Below are positions 1-9,305 of a DNA stretch of 64,000 nucleotides, one piece after another. Both the position numbers and the translations under genes were made by a program. How positions within the stretch are numbered: position 1 is the first letter of the stretch; each line of letters starts with the position of its first letter. The notes beneath the pieces are model-generated. The model worked only from the letters and a program-made list of their open reading frames with translations. It was not told the origin of the DNA and did not search any database. The DNA comes from Lactobacillus amylovorus DSM 20531 (GTDB lineage: Bacteria; Bacillota; Bacilli; Lactobacillales; Lactobacillaceae). The stretch spans positions 1,426,001 through 1,490,000 of the forward strand of contig NZ_CP017706.1 in assembly GCF_002706375.1 (NCBI RefSeq), written 5' to 3'.

Positions 1-2
1 AT

Positions 3-266
3 AGTGAAAAGATAACTTTAGATAAAGATACTAAGGAAAAAATCGAAAATTTTCCTGAACCTAAAGATGCATCAGTAAAGTGGAAAGGTACCTTTCCACT
101 TGAAGAGTTAATATCACAACTTGATTTTTATATTAAGGGAAATGAACAGTTACTAAAATTGTCAAAAGATGAAAGTAAGAAAAAACATTTTAAGAGAGTA
201 TGTAATACTAAAAATTATATAATCTATGAAATTTTTAAAAATGTAAAATATCGTAAATTGCAATAA
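3..266 (+). pseudogene. C-terminal end of an unknown gene, cut by IS30
   Basis: An open frame enters from the left edge and runs 87 codons to a TAA at 264-266. The peptide is charged and lysine-rich (it contains FPEPKDASVKWKG and LEELISQLDFYIKG) and I do not recognise a family. Its last codons (YRKLQ) and the stop lie inside the terminal repeat of the adjacent IS30, which starts at about 250, so the original C-terminus is lost and the visible stop is supplied by the element. The frame is open and AT-rich like the neighbouring accessory genes. The coding call is fairly safe; function is unknown. Confidence 0.5.
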
Positions 267-1440
267 TAACTTGAACACTTTTGTTTAGGCTGTTTGATAG
301 ATGCGATCTAATTCTCTTTCAAAGATTTCATCTGGTGTATGATAAGCCAAGATCTTTCTTGGCAATGAATTGCACCAAGTTTCAATGTCAATGATTTGTT
401 GGAGAGAGTAGTTATGAATATAGTCACCTTTAGGAATGAATCTGCGAATAAGGCCATTATGCCTCTCTACAGTGCCTTTATCACAAGAAGTATATGGATG
501 AGCATAATAAACTAGTGATTTGGAAATATCTTCCAGCTGAGATAGATCCGCAAATTCAGAACCATTATCAGTCGTAATAGTTTTAAAGATATCGTTCCAA
601 TGCTCGCTGTATTGCTTGCGCAGACTTTTAAAGGCATTCATTACACTGGCAGCTGTTTTATCTGGGATTTTAATAATTAGGAACTCACGGCTCATGCGTT
701 CAGACAAAGTTAGCAGCACTTCGTCGTCCTTGGTCTTATGGCCTAAAACAAGATCACATTCCCAATGCCCAAACACATCACGCTTATTAACTTCCTGTGG
801 TCGTTGTTCAATACTGCGGCCTAGCTTCTTCTTATTTTTACGAATGCGATGAATTTTGGTATTGCGCTTGAGTTTCTCTGGCAAATCATAGTTATGGATG
901 TTTAACAAGCCTTGATCGACATAATTATAAAGCGTCCTGGTGCAGACAATATCGTTGCTGGTAAATTCCCCTACAGCAGTGCAGCGATTACTGCAGGCGT
1001 CGAGCGACCAGCCATCTTCAAAAAAGTGCTGTTGGACGTAATCAATAAACTTATGCTTCTTAAGAAAATCCGATTTGCGTCCACAGTATCGACGATTGTT
1101 TTGATAAACACTCTGACCTTGTTGGGCTTTATAACGTTTAACTTTACCGTGATACAGCTTAACAGCCCCTCGTTTGATCTCATAGTGAATTGTACTAGGG
1201 GAACAGCCAATTTCTCGAGCGATGGAACGCAAAGAACAATGATCTTTCAAACGAGTTTGAATAATAACTCGCTCTTCAAGCGATAGATGTGTTCCTTTTT
1301 TACGCTTGTCCATGATATAATGTAGTGAGTACATTTTGACCTCCATAGATGTTTTTGTGGTTATTAACATTCTATCAAACAGGTCCAAATGGACTTTTTA
1401 TTTTCTATCAAGTGTTCAATTTAATTTTACAATCGGCGAA
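250..1440 (-). mobile_element. IS30-family insertion sequence, copy A
   Basis: The element is about 1.19 kb with one transposase gene on the minus strand. Its ends were set by comparison with copy B at 19126-20311: both share ATCGTAAATTGCAATAATAA at one end and TTCGCCGATTGTAAAAT at the other. The two ends are imperfect inverted repeats of each other over about 22 bp and include ATTGAACA. I find no direct duplication of the bases flanking this copy. It is in the opposite orientation to copy B. Confidence 0.85.
285..1334 (-). CDS. IS30-family transposase (copy A)
   Basis: This is a 349-residue DDE transposase. The N-terminal part carries an IS30-type helix-turn-helix (LSLEERVIIQTRLKD, then REIGCSPSTIHYEIKRG). 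The catalytic core shows FGHWECDLVLG (first Asp), TTDNGSEF (second Asp) and KGTVERHNGLIRRF (Glu). The start at 1334 is chosen because GGAGG lies six bases upstream and because it gives exactly the same length as copy B; the frame stays open further upstream but has no ribosome site. The two transposases are close homologues with scattered substitutions, so they are not a very recent duplication. It appears intact and could be active. Confidence 0.92.
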   Translation of the reverse strand: MYSLHYIMDKRKKGTHLSLEERVIIQTRLKDHCSLRSIAREIGCSPSTIHYEIKRGAVKLYHGKVKRYKAQQGQSVYQNNRRYCGRKSDFLKKHKFIDYVQQHFFEDGWSLDACSNRCTAVGEFTSNDIVCTRTLYNYVDQGLLNIHNYDLPEKLKRNTKIHRIRKNKKKLGRSIEQRPQEVNKRDVFGHWECDLVLGHKTKDDEVLLTLSERMSREFLIIKIPDKTAASVMNAFKSLRKQYSEHWNDIFKTITTDNGSEFADLSQLEDISKSLVYYAHPYTSCDKGTVERHNGLIRRFIPKGDYIHNYSLQQIIDIETWCNSLPRKILAYHTPDEIFERELDRIYQTA

Positions 1441-1662
1441 AGCAAAAAAATAAAGGTAATAAAAAATTGATAAGTAATTTGAATGAAATTATTTTGAATC
1501 ATATACGAGATTTTTATGCTTGTAAAAAAATAACCAACTATGAAAAAACAAAATAGACTATAAAATGCTTATTTCCAAGACTTAATAAGTTTTAATTATA
1601 TATAGTAAAAATGATTATAATTAATATAAAGAGAAGCTAGTTTAAATAAAGGAAAAATATAG

Positions 1663-3510
1663 ATGGTAGATAAATGTAAATCATTTGTGCATAAGCATTG
1701 TACGGATATTATAGTTGTGATTTTGATAGCTATCCTAGTAGAAATTAATACGCTAATTTTAAATTTCCCCATTTTTAGGGTCTATAAGCGCTTTTTTCTT
1801 TTAAATCTTTGTTTGTGGTTTCTAATATATAAATTTTTTCAGGCTATCAGTAATAATTATTGGATTTCGCTAACTATAGCAACAAGTTTGAACTTGCTAT
1901 TTTTATTTGGAACTATACTAAAAATAAAATTTAGAAATGAACCAATATTACCAGCTGATTTAAAGATGTTAGGTAATTTGCCAGCATTGTTAAAGATGGT
2001 ACCTATTTCAATAGTAGGATTATTTTTAATAATAGTTATTGCTCTTATAATTGTCTGTGTGATTTTAAGTAAGAAAGTAAAAGTACCAAAATTAAATAGA
2101 TTAGGGCGGACTTTTTGGACACTTGTACCAATTATGATCTTAGGCAGCTCTGTAATATGGAATAGACCTAATACTGTAGGCAATAAGCTAGTTATGAGTC
2201 TGATTCAGGATCCAATGTTTTGGGATCAAACTCAAGGTGTTCAGATACATGGACCTGTAATTCAATTTCTCAGTAATGTAGATATGTCAGTTATGAATAA
2301 ACCTGCTGAATACTCTGAGACAAAAATACAGCATATTACAAACAAATATAAGAGATTAGCTAATGAAATAAATCAAGAACGGAAACATTATATAAAAGAT
2401 CAAACAATTATTTTCAATCTTAGTGAGAGTTTTGCTAATCCTAAAAGAGTCCCTGATATTTCTTTAAATAGTAATCCTATTCCAACCATTGATAATTTAA
2501 AAAGAAAAACTACGTCTGGTTTAATGATGAGTTCAGGTTATGGCGGTGGTACGGCCAATATGGAATATATGACCTTAACAGGTTTAGCAACTTGTAACTT
2601 TTCGCCAACTCTAAATTCACCATACAGTCAATTAGTTCCTCATCAAACTTATACTCCGACGATCTTAAATAGTTTTGATTATTCAGTGGCTATTCATCCT
2701 TATACCAGTGAGTTTTATAATAGAAAGCTTAATTATAAGAAATTTGGCTTTGATCGATTCTATTCGTTGGATAATAAGAAGTATCAGATCAAGCATAAGA
2801 AAACAATCGATAATAATGAATATCAATCTGATGAAACTGCTTATGATAATTTAATGGATGAATTACGTAGACATCGTGGTGGACAGTTTATTAATTTGAT
2901 CACGATGCAGAATCACTTGCCATATGATCATCTATATAAGAAGAAAGCAGTTACTGCAAAAGTACGTAATCATACTAGTAAACAGGAACTAGAGAACTAT
3001 GCTACCGGTATTCATTACACAGATAAGGCAGTCGCTAAAGCGATAGATGAAATCAATAATATATCTAGTCCAATTACGTTGGTATTTTATGGTGATCATT
3101 TACCAGGTCTTTACAAAAATAATATGAAGAAAGACGGTCTTGCTTTGCATAAGACTGACTACTTTATCTATTCAAACAAAGCAGCTATAAAGCAAGGCGC
3201 TAAGCGATTAAAAGAACACACCAAGTATGTGGCACCAAATGATTTCATTGCTATGGTATTGAAGCAAACTAATTCCAAAGTAACTCCATATCAGGCATTA
3301 TTGACTAAGGTCTGGCAAGAATTACCGACTTTTTCTGTTGATTCAACAGGTACATCTAGCAAACCACAATTTGTTAACCAGAAAGGTAAGATAGTTAAAT
3401 ATTCTTTTTTTACTGCTAAACAAAAGAAATTATGGCACGAGTATTTGCTAGTTCAATATGATTTAACTGCTGGTAAGAATTATGTGAAAAATACTGGAAT
3501 GATGAAGTGA
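1663..3510 (+). CDS. LTA-synthase-like phosphoglycerol transferase, membrane bound
   Basis: This 615-residue protein has an N-terminal block of about five hydrophobic segments (residues ~10-180). An extracellular sulfatase-fold domain of the LtaS/MdoB family follows. Visible motifs are NLSESFANP near residue 250, GYGGGTANMEYMTLTG near 288 (the Thr position that acts as nucleophile in LtaS) and FYGDHLPGLY near 480 (metal-binding Asp-His). The family moves glycerol-phosphate from phosphatidylglycerol onto teichoic acid or glycolipid acceptors at the outer membrane face. The start has AAAGGA upstream. No cell-wall genes are adjacent, so this looks like an accessory paralogue rather than the main LTA synthase. 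A Rho-independent terminator follows immediately. Confidence 0.85.
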   Translation: MVDKCKSFVHKHCTDIIVVILIAILVEINTLILNFPIFRVYKRFFLLNLCLWFLIYKFFQAISNNYWISLTIATSLNLLFLFGTILKIKFRNEPILPADLKMLGNLPALLKMVPISIVGLFLIIVIALIIVCVILSKKVKVPKLNRLGRTFWTLVPIMILGSSVIWNRPNTVGNKLVMSLIQDPMFWDQTQGVQIHGPVIQFLSNVDMSVMNKPAEYSETKIQHITNKYKRLANEINQERKHYIKDQTIIFNLSESFANPKRVPDISLNSNPIPTIDNLKRKTTSGLMMSSGYGGGTANMEYMTLTGLATCNFSPTLNSPYSQLVPHQTYTPTILNSFDYSVAIHPYTSEFYNRKLNYKKFGFDRFYSLDNKKYQIKHKKTIDNNEYQSDETAYDNLMDELRRHRGGQFINLITMQNHLPYDHLYKKKAVTAKVRNHTSKQELENYATGIHYTDKAVAKAIDEINNISSPITLVFYGDHLPGLYKNNMKKDGLALHKTDYFIYSNKAAIKQGAKRLKEHTKYVAPNDFIAMVLKQTNSKVTPYQALLTKVWQELPTFSVDSTGTSSKPQFVNQKGKIVKYSFFTAKQKKLWHEYLLVQYDLTAGKNYVKNTGMMK

Positions 3511-3523
3511 TATCGTAAGATGA

Positions 3524-3551
3524 ATGCATCCCTTTGTGGGATGCTTTTTTT
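3524..3551 (+). terminator. Rho-independent terminator of the LTA-synthase-like gene
   Basis: The stem GCATCCC/GGGATGC with a short TTTGT loop is followed by seven T residues, 14 bases after the stop codon. Confidence 0.9.
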
Positions 3552-3622
3552 GATATAATTTAAGTGTTGTTAAACTGCAGCTCCAGTAATCTCTGGTTTA
3601 GAGGTTTTTGGAGCTTTTTGTG
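3551..3622 (+). ncRNA. Candidate short RNA: promoter plus terminator cassette
   Basis: A TATAAT box (TTGATATAATTTAAGTGTTG) is followed about 50 bases later by a terminator-like hairpin, GCTCC...GGAGCTTTTT, with no reading frame between. A similar arrangement occurs at 14605-14690 (TTGGTATAATTTATGTGTTT, then GGCTCC...GGGGCTTTTTT). The promoter half alone recurs near 18170. The recurrence suggests a repeated element, either a small RNA or the remains of a leader region. I cannot show that it is transcribed. Confidence 0.35.
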
Positions 3623-3739
3623 ATATGGATTGTAGATTATTCACGAGAAGTATATTAGTAATGTAAGCGTCAAATAACAGAGTGTATTGAAAAAAACGTT
3701 CTAGTTTGATTTTCTAGAACGGCTTTCTTCTCATATTCT

Positions 3740-4727
3740 CTATTTACACATCTTTTGAATCTCTTTTTGCCATGGCAAATAAGCTTCTAGTGCCTCCGAG
3801 TTTAAGCTCTCCTCGTTAGGCAGCTTTTGAAGCAGGTAATTTAAATATTTTTCTGGATCTAGTCCATGTCTTTTGGCTGTTTCAATCAAGCTCAAAATGA
3901 TGCCGCTCGTCTGTGCACCGGCAAAACTTTGCGAGAACAGCCAGTTCTTGCGTCCCATCACCAGCGACTTGACAGCACGTTCGGCCTTGTTATTAGATAG
4001 TTCCAAACGGCCATCGAGCAATACATGTTCAAAGGTTTCCTGATGTTTTAAGGCATAATTGATTGCACGGCCGAGTTTGGAGCCGGGTAATACAGAAATC
4101 TCCTGCCGCCTGCACCAGTCAAAGAAGTCTTCCATTAGCGGCTTTAACTGTTCCTGTCGGGGTTGATATCGTTCTTCGCTGCTTAAATGTTCCCATTCTT
4201 TTTCTAGACGGAACCATTTGCGTGCAGTATTTCCAACCCTGTTTGGCAATTGATTTATCAGAGGCATTTTGCGCTACCGCTTCAAAGAACTTTCTTCTCA
4301 CATGGGCACAGCAGCCAACTAGGGTAGCTTCAGGTAATCGCTGGTAAGCCTGCCACATGTCGCAATGCAAGAAGCCGGCGTAAGCGCCTAAGAAGTCAAG
4401 CGCTACTTGACCGCTGCGATGCGGATTATGATGATAAAGCGTAATGCCATGTTTATCATGCCTGCCGGAAAGGAAAACCCAATAATAGGTTTTAGCTGTT
4501 TTGCTTTCTAAGACCCTATAGTAAGTTTCATCGGCATGCAAAACAGGTTGGGTTAACAGTTTTGTTTTAAGCAGGTCATATATTGGCTTAAAGTAGTACT
4601 CTGTACTCTTTAGCCCCCAGTTGTTTAAGTGTTGGCGTGAAATATTCAGTCCCATTTTTCGCCAATAGCTTTCCTGGCGATAGTCCGGGACTTTCATTTC
4701 ATACTTTTGATATAGGTTTGATTGCAA
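3740..4727 (-). pseudogene. IS66 transposase (tnpC), N-terminally deleted and frameshifted
   Basis: Two overlapping frames together give the middle and C-terminal parts of an IS66 transposase. The first (4727 to about 4220) begins in mid-protein with VPDYRQESYWRKMGLN and carries HADETYYRVLE and HCDMWQAYQRLPEA. The second (about 4220 to 3740) carries RLEKEWEHLSSEE and SNNKAERAVKSLVMGRKNWLF and ends at the usual C-terminus. The frame changes near 4220, between YCTQ and WFRLEKEW. Roughly the first 200 residues of a normal TnpC are absent, and the remaining gene overlaps tnpB directly, so an internal deletion joined them. It cannot make a functional transposase. Confidence 0.88.
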
Positions 4728-5025
4728 AACCTTTCATTAACCAGTCGACCTGCTCAGAAGAGAGGGCTTGGACCTCGTTTTGATTCTGCGGCCAGCTCAT
4801 CTTGCCGTTTTCAAAGCGTTTATACAATAGCCAATATCCTTGGCCGTCCCAATACAGGGCTTTAAAATGGTCTTTTCTGCCGCCGCAAAAGAGAAAGACC
4901 TGGCCCTGAAAAGGATCAATTTGAAACTGTTCCTTTATTAGGCAAGCCAGCCCATCAATGCCTTTGCGCAGGTCGGTTTTGCCGCAAACAAGATAGACTT
5001 GGCCCAAGTCACAAAGATTAATCAT
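4699..5025 (-). CDS. tnpB: IS66 accessory protein TnpB
   Basis: This 108-residue protein is the IS66 OrfB type: it opens with the DLGQVYLVCGKTDLRKGIDG motif and has FQGQVFLFCGGRKDHFKALYWDGQG in the middle. The length is normal for the family. It overlaps the upstream small ORF by four bases. Its last residues (FAIKPISKV) run into the deleted front of tnpC. It is needed together with TnpC for transposition in this family, so here it is an orphan. Confidence 0.88.
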   Translation of the reverse strand: MINLCDLGQVYLVCGKTDLRKGIDGLACLIKEQFQIDPFQGQVFLFCGGRKDHFKALYWDGQGYWLLYKRFENGKMSWPQNQNEVQALSSEQVDWLMKGFAIKPISKV

Positions 5026-5198
5026 GATAAGACCTTTTCCAAAAGTTTATCCATCAATTCGGGATCTATACTACTGTAGAAGTCTAGCTCTAGATCATTC
5101 TTCTTTAAACAAAGCAACAGATTATTCCGCGGTGAACGAGACCTTTGGGGTCTTTGCGGCTGTTTGAGCGCTACAATCGGATGTTGTTTTTCGGACAT
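5022..5198 (-). CDS. IS66 small orfA protein
   Basis: This 58-residue basic protein (MSEKQHPIVALKQPQRPQRS...) is the first ORF of the IS66 operon and overlaps tnpB by four bases. The start at 5198 is preferred over an upstream ATG at 5213 because GGAGG sits eight bases before it. The family is often annotated as IS66 TnpA-like, but this version is short and lacks an obvious helix-turn-helix. Position and overlap are the main evidence. Confidence 0.6.
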   Translation of the reverse strand: MSEKQHPIVALKQPQRPQRSRSPRNNLLLCLKKNDLELDFYSSIDPELMDKLLEKVLS

Positions 5199-5367
5199 AT
5201 TATTAACCTCCATTAATTTGATAAATTAATCATAGCCGAAGAAGGTGAAGAGGTTAATACACTCTGTTATTTGACGCTTACGAAGTAGTAACTCTTGGTA
5301 TTGAATACTATTAATCGATTTAGATTAGTTTGAAGATTATTTGGTTCATAAAAAGTAATATCTTTTG

Positions 5368-5393
5368 AAAAGAGGACTTTGTCCTCTTCTTTA
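5368..5393 (-). terminator. Terminator hairpin downstream of rpoN
   Basis: The stem GAGGAC-AAA-GTCCTC followed by TTTT reads on the minus strand just past the rpoN stop codon at 5412. Confidence 0.65.
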
Positions 5394-5411
5394 ATTTATT
5401 TAGAAAAATTA

Positions 5412-6653
5412 TTATTGTATCCGTTTGAACTGATTAGGAATCGATAATTTTTTACGATATTTTGCTACTGTTCGTCTAGAAATATCTATTTTTTGCGTTT
5501 TAAGTTTATTGACTATTTTTTGATCTGATAAAGGGTGTGTTTTATCTTCTGATTCTATGATTTCACTAATAGAATTTAATATACTTCCTTGCGACAAATT
5601 GTTTACTGATCGTGAACTAAAAAGTCTTGAAAGCGGAAAAACACCAAATTCACATTGAAAATATTTATCTTTAGTTGTTCTACTTATTGTAGAAATATTA
5701 AACTTTGTTTCATTTGCAACTTCTTGCTTTGTTAAAGTATTCAATTTTTTACCATTAGTTTTAAAAAATTGAGCTTGTTTTTTAGCAATTACGTTAGAAA
5801 TTAATAGTAAAGTTTCTTCTCGTCTATGATAGCTTCTTTCTAAGGATTTGGCTTTATGACGCTGTGACGAGATAAATTTTGCCATTTCTGAGTCATTGGT
5901 ACTCATTTGAGGAGCATCAAATTCAAATTCAAGCTGATTTTCATTAATTAAACTAACTTGAATCTGGTTACTATTTGTTAATGAGATATATACTTCTGGA
6001 ATTATAAAGGCAGAAGGTTCATTATCATCTAAATCAATAGAAGGCTTTAACTTTTGAATGAAACTTAATATATGTTTTAATTCAATATTTGAAATATGAG
6101 TATTTTTCGTGATTCGTTGGAAATTTCTGTTAGCAATATCTTCAAGATAATTGTTAATAACAAATAAAGTATGAGCTGGAACATTATTAGCATCTTCAAT
6201 CTGAAGTGTTAAAAACTCTTTTACATTTCTAGCACCGATTCCAGCAGGCCCATTCTTCTGAATATCTTTTAGAGCTATATTTAATAAAGATGGAGGATAT
6301 TGATTTTGTTCTAATAGTTGCTTGTAATCTGATATAAACCCATGCTCGTTAAGATTCTGGATAAGATAAATAATTGCATCTAGTAAAAGCGGATTTTTTA
6401 TTTGAAGACTAAACTCGTTAATTAATTTTGTCTTATTTAAATTATTTGATGATTGATTTGGAATCCAATCTAATGTTTGTTCATTGTTAAATTCTTTATT
6501 TTTGACGGTTAGATAAGGAATTTCATCGGATGCTTTACTTAATTGGGAAACTAAATTGCCAAAGGATGTGCTTAAGATGCTTAAATCTTTGATCTGATTT
6601 TCGTTTATACTTTGTTTCTGAGTAATAGAGATTCTCTGTTTTTGTTTAGCCAT
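5412..6653 (-). CDS. rpoN: RNA polymerase sigma-54 factor
   Basis: This 413-residue protein has the full sigma-54 layout. A Gln/Ser-rich activator-interacting N-terminus comes first, then a core-binding domain with GPAGIGARNVKEFL (about residue 140). A helix-turn-helix follows (LTKQEVANETKFNISTISR). The RpoN box is SRRTVAKYRKKL near the C-terminus, which contacts the -24 element. Sigma-54 directs polymerase to -24/-12 promoters and needs an AAA+ activator to open them. The divergent neighbour at 6744 is such an activator, and a matching promoter lies at 9368, so the factor probably serves mainly this local operon. The ATG at 6653 is chosen over a GTG at 6662 because the AGGTGAG ribosome site precedes it. 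RpoN is patchily distributed in lactobacilli and usually linked to mannose-type PTS. Confidence 0.95.
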   Translation of the reverse strand: MAKQKQRISITQKQSINENQIKDLSILSTSFGNLVSQLSKASDEIPYLTVKNKEFNNEQTLDWIPNQSSNNLNKTKLINEFSLQIKNPLLLDAIIYLIQNLNEHGFISDYKQLLEQNQYPPSLLNIALKDIQKNGPAGIGARNVKEFLTLQIEDANNVPAHTLFVINNYLEDIANRNFQRITKNTHISNIELKHILSFIQKLKPSIDLDDNEPSAFIIPEVYISLTNSNQIQVSLINENQLEFEFDAPQMSTNDSEMAKFISSQRHKAKSLERSYHRREETLLLISNVIAKKQAQFFKTNGKKLNTLTKQEVANETKFNISTISRTTKDKYFQCEFGVFPLSRLFSSRSVNNLSQGSILNSISEIIESEDKTHPLSDQKIVNKLKTQKIDISRRTVAKYRKKLSIPNQFKRIQ

Positions 6654-6699
6654 AAGTCTCACCTACTTCTATAATAATTATAGGCACTAATTTTAAAAT

Positions 6700-6732
6700 G
6701 CAGTGTTTAATTTGCTTAGATAGTGTTTAAAA
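6700..6732 (+). promoter_or_regulatory. Repeated AGTGTTTAA boxes between rpoN and the activator gene
   Basis: AGTGTTTAA occurs at 6702-6710 and again at 6722-6730, exactly 20 bp apart, just before the activator start codon. The same nonamer and its complement form the inverted repeat at 9306-9330 upstream of the PTS operon. The spacing and the shared word suggest binding sites for one protein, possibly the activator itself (autoregulation). This is inference from sequence. Confidence 0.45.
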
Positions 6733-6743
6733 AGGATACATTT

Positions 6744-9290
6744 ATGGCTGCTATTGATAATTTATATGAAGTACTAAAATCAAATGTTGATCAAGAATTA
6801 AATACGGAGGAAATTGCCCGAAAAGTCGGCTTAAGTAGAAGTGTAGTAAGCGGATACTTGGCTCAACTCTATAAAAAGAATTTAGTTACTAAAACTACAG
6901 GAAGACCTGTATATTGGAAAGCATTAAAGCCAAGAACACCTTTTTCGGATTTGATTGGTTATGATGATAGTTTGAAATTAAATATCGAAAAAGCGATGCA
7001 ATCCATTGTATATCCTCCCAATGGCTTTCCCGTTATTATTACGGGTCCAAGTGGTGTAGGGAAGAGCTTCTTAGCTAAGAAAATTTATGAAGAAGCAGTT
7101 TTTTTAGGAAAGATAGATAAAGATAGCCCTTTTGTTACTCTCAACACAGCTGATTATGCAAACAATACGGATTTATTGTCGTCTGTATTGTTTGGCTATA
7201 AAAAAGGGGCCTTTACTGGAGCCGAAAAGGATATGCCTGGGTTATTAGATAAGGCAAATAATGGCTATCTATTCTTAGATGAAGTTCATCGCCTTTCTAA
7301 AACGAATCAAGAAAAACTTTTTTCAGTTTTTGATAATGGTACATTTTATCCACTAGGTGAAGTGAATAAACCACATCACGTTAATATTAGATTGATTTTT
7401 GCCACGACAGAAGATATTTCAAATTACTTATTGAAAACTTTTTTACGTCGTATTCCAATGAGAATTGAACTTTCTAGTTATAAAGAGCGTCCATTATATG
7501 AACGAATTCAGATTGTACTACATTGTCTTCAAACGGAAGCTCAAAAATCAAATGTTACTTATCTGATTAGTCCAAATAAAATAAGTGAAATTGCTAATCA
7601 GGATTATCCTGGAAATATTGGTCAAGTTGCTAATAATATTAAAATGCATTGTTCTAAGGGATTTACAGAAAATGAAGATAAAAAGGAAATACCGCTAGAA
7701 AAAGATTTATCAATTGAAAAAGCAATTAAAGTAGATAAAAATTTTGGTATTAATAATTTTAATATTATTAGTGCAAGTGTTTTTGATGAATTAGAACATG
7801 CACAGGATAAATTGATTGAAGCTTTGAAGCAAGGAAAAACAATAGATGATTGTCAATTAATTGATTTCAATTACTTGCGAAAAATTAAGGATTTCTCTGA
7901 TTCTGCAGTAAATAAGGTCTTGGTTCCGCATTTGAAAAATACTATAAATAAGACACTTAAAGAAACCTATGGTGTTAATTTAAGTCTTAATGAAAATATT
8001 ATTTTTCAATTAAGTTTTGCTTTTAGTTTAGGTAAATTTCAAACAAAACCATTTAAGAATACTGATAAGTTCTTACGCTTAATCAAACACAAATATCCTC
8101 GTTCTTTTTATTTGTATACTAAGTTCTTAGAGAAGATAACTCCTAAGCCAACTGATAGTGACTATCTTTGGTTTTTTATAATGTTTGCAAACGTAGCTAA
8201 AAAAATTGAAGAAGTAGAATATTCGTGTATCTTATTAGCTCATGGAACATCAACTGCAAATAGTATTCAAAAAGTTGTCAATAATTTAGTTAATAATTAT
8301 ATCTTTGAAGCCTTCGATATGCCAATTGATGCAACAGTTAATGATATCAACAAAAAAGTTAAGGAATATTTGGAGAAACAAAATGCTCATGATAAGGGCA
8401 TTCTATTGATCTTTGATATGGGCTCTCTTAATCAGATGTTCACTAAGATAAAGAAATCTTCAAACAAACAGTTATTGGTTATTAACAATCTAACGACATC
8501 TATTGCTTTAGATATTGCAATGCGAGTGGAAAGAAAAGAGCAATTTAATGAAATAGCAGAAAAAGCTGAAAAATATGGACGATATATGGGGGTTCAATAT
8601 TATGAAGGGCTATCTAATAAACGCAATATAATCGTTTCTTGCCTATCAGGTGTTGGCTTATCAAGTGCAATTAAAAAAATTATTCAAACTACATTGTCGA
8701 CTAATAGGCAAATTATTACTATGAATTATCGAAAACTGAGAACAATAGTTGATAATAATAATGAGTCCTTCTTTAAAAATACTGATTTAATAGTTACAAC
8801 AACAAATTTTAAAACAAAATTGTCGTTGCCAATTATCAATATTTATAATGTTTTAGATAAAGTTGGTTTTAATCAATTAAAATCTGATTTACTTGAAATG
8901 GGGGAAGATTCAAAAAATGTTGATAATCTGATGGAAAAGTTTTTGGAATTCTTAACTATTGAAGGCATTAAAGGAAGACTCCAATTTTTGAATCCAAATA
9001 TTGTTATTAATGAAGTACAAAGTGTAGTACAAAAATATCAAGATTACTACAACGTTGGATTCTCAGGTAAATTAAAACTGAATTTATATATGCATTTATC
9101 ATTAATGATCGAAAGAGTTTTATTAAATCAGGGTCAGGGACAAAGAACAGATTTTAAGATCAATGATAAACAAAGAGAGTTTTATTCAGTTTCTAAAACT
9201 ATTTTTAAACCAATTGAAATGAAATATAATATAGACATTACCGAATTTGAAATTTCATTGTTATATGAATTATTAGCAGATTTTATTTAA
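6744..9290 (+). CDS. levR: LevR-family sigma-54-dependent PRD transcriptional activator
   Basis: The protein has 848 residues with domains in LevR order. An N-terminal winged helix (residues ~1-60, LNTEEIARKVGLSRSVVSGY) comes first. An AAA+ domain follows, with Walker A GPSGVGKS near 101, the sigma-54-contact loop GAFTGA near 155 and Walker B YLFLDEVHRL near 177. Then come a PRD, an EIIA-Man-like domain (ILLAHGTSTANS), an EIIB-like domain (IIVSCLSGVGLSS) and a C-terminal PRD. The family activates PTS operons from sigma-54 promoters and is tuned by HPr and EII phosphorylation at PRD histidines. It lies divergent to rpoN and upstream of the PTS operon. The ATG at 6744 is chosen over a GTG at 6723 because AAAAGG sits eight bases before it. 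The call is firm; the exact inducer is unknown. Confidence 0.93.
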   Translation: MAAIDNLYEVLKSNVDQELNTEEIARKVGLSRSVVSGYLAQLYKKNLVTKTTGRPVYWKALKPRTPFSDLIGYDDSLKLNIEKAMQSIVYPPNGFPVIITGPSGVGKSFLAKKIYEEAVFLGKIDKDSPFVTLNTADYANNTDLLSSVLFGYKKGAFTGAEKDMPGLLDKANNGYLFLDEVHRLSKTNQEKLFSVFDNGTFYPLGEVNKPHHVNIRLIFATTEDISNYLLKTFLRRIPMRIELSSYKERPLYERIQIVLHCLQTEAQKSNVTYLISPNKISEIANQDYPGNIGQVANNIKMHCSKGFTENEDKKEIPLEKDLSIEKAIKVDKNFGINNFNIISASVFDELEHAQDKLIEALKQGKTIDDCQLIDFNYLRKIKDFSDSAVNKVLVPHLKNTINKTLKETYGVNLSLNENIIFQLSFAFSLGKFQTKPFKNTDKFLRLIKHKYPRSFYLYTKFLEKITPKPTDSDYLWFFIMFANVAKKIEEVEYSCILLAHGTSTANSIQKVVNNLVNNYIFEAFDMPIDATVNDINKKVKEYLEKQNAHDKGILLIFDMGSLNQMFTKIKKSSNKQLLVINNLTTSIALDIAMRVERKEQFNEIAEKAEKYGRYMGVQYYEGLSNKRNIIVSCLSGVGLSSAIKKIIQTTLSTNRQIITMNYRKLRTIVDNNNESFFKNTDLIVTTTNFKTKLSLPIINIYNVLDKVGFNQLKSDLLEMGEDSKNVDNLMEKFLEFLTIEGIKGRLQFLNPNIVINEVQSVVQKYQDYYNVGFSGKLKLNLYMHLSLMIERVLLNQGQGQRTDFKINDKQREFYSVSKTIFKPIEMKYNIDITEFEISLLYELLADFI

Positions 9291-9305
9291 ATAAGAGACT
9301 CTTTT

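Larger units (their letters stand above)
3663..5281 (-). mobile_element. IS66-family element, internally deleted and frameshifted
   Basis: Perfect 26-bp inverted repeats bound the element (GTAAGCGTCAAATAACAGAG at 3663 onward, its complement ending at 5281). Inside on the minus strand are the expected small orfA, tnpB and a broken tnpC. It is about 1.6 kb, whereas complete IS66 elements are normally about 2.5 kb, because the front of tnpC is missing. The flanking 8-mers (TTAGTAAT and GAAGTAGT) are not duplicates, so the insertion site has changed since insertion or one end moved. Confidence 0.88.

Noticed and set aside
616..1286. Plus-strand open frames opposite the IS30 copy A transposase
   Set aside because: They lie inside the transposase on the other strand, have no ribosome site and no recognisable motif; the IS30 gene explains the sequence.
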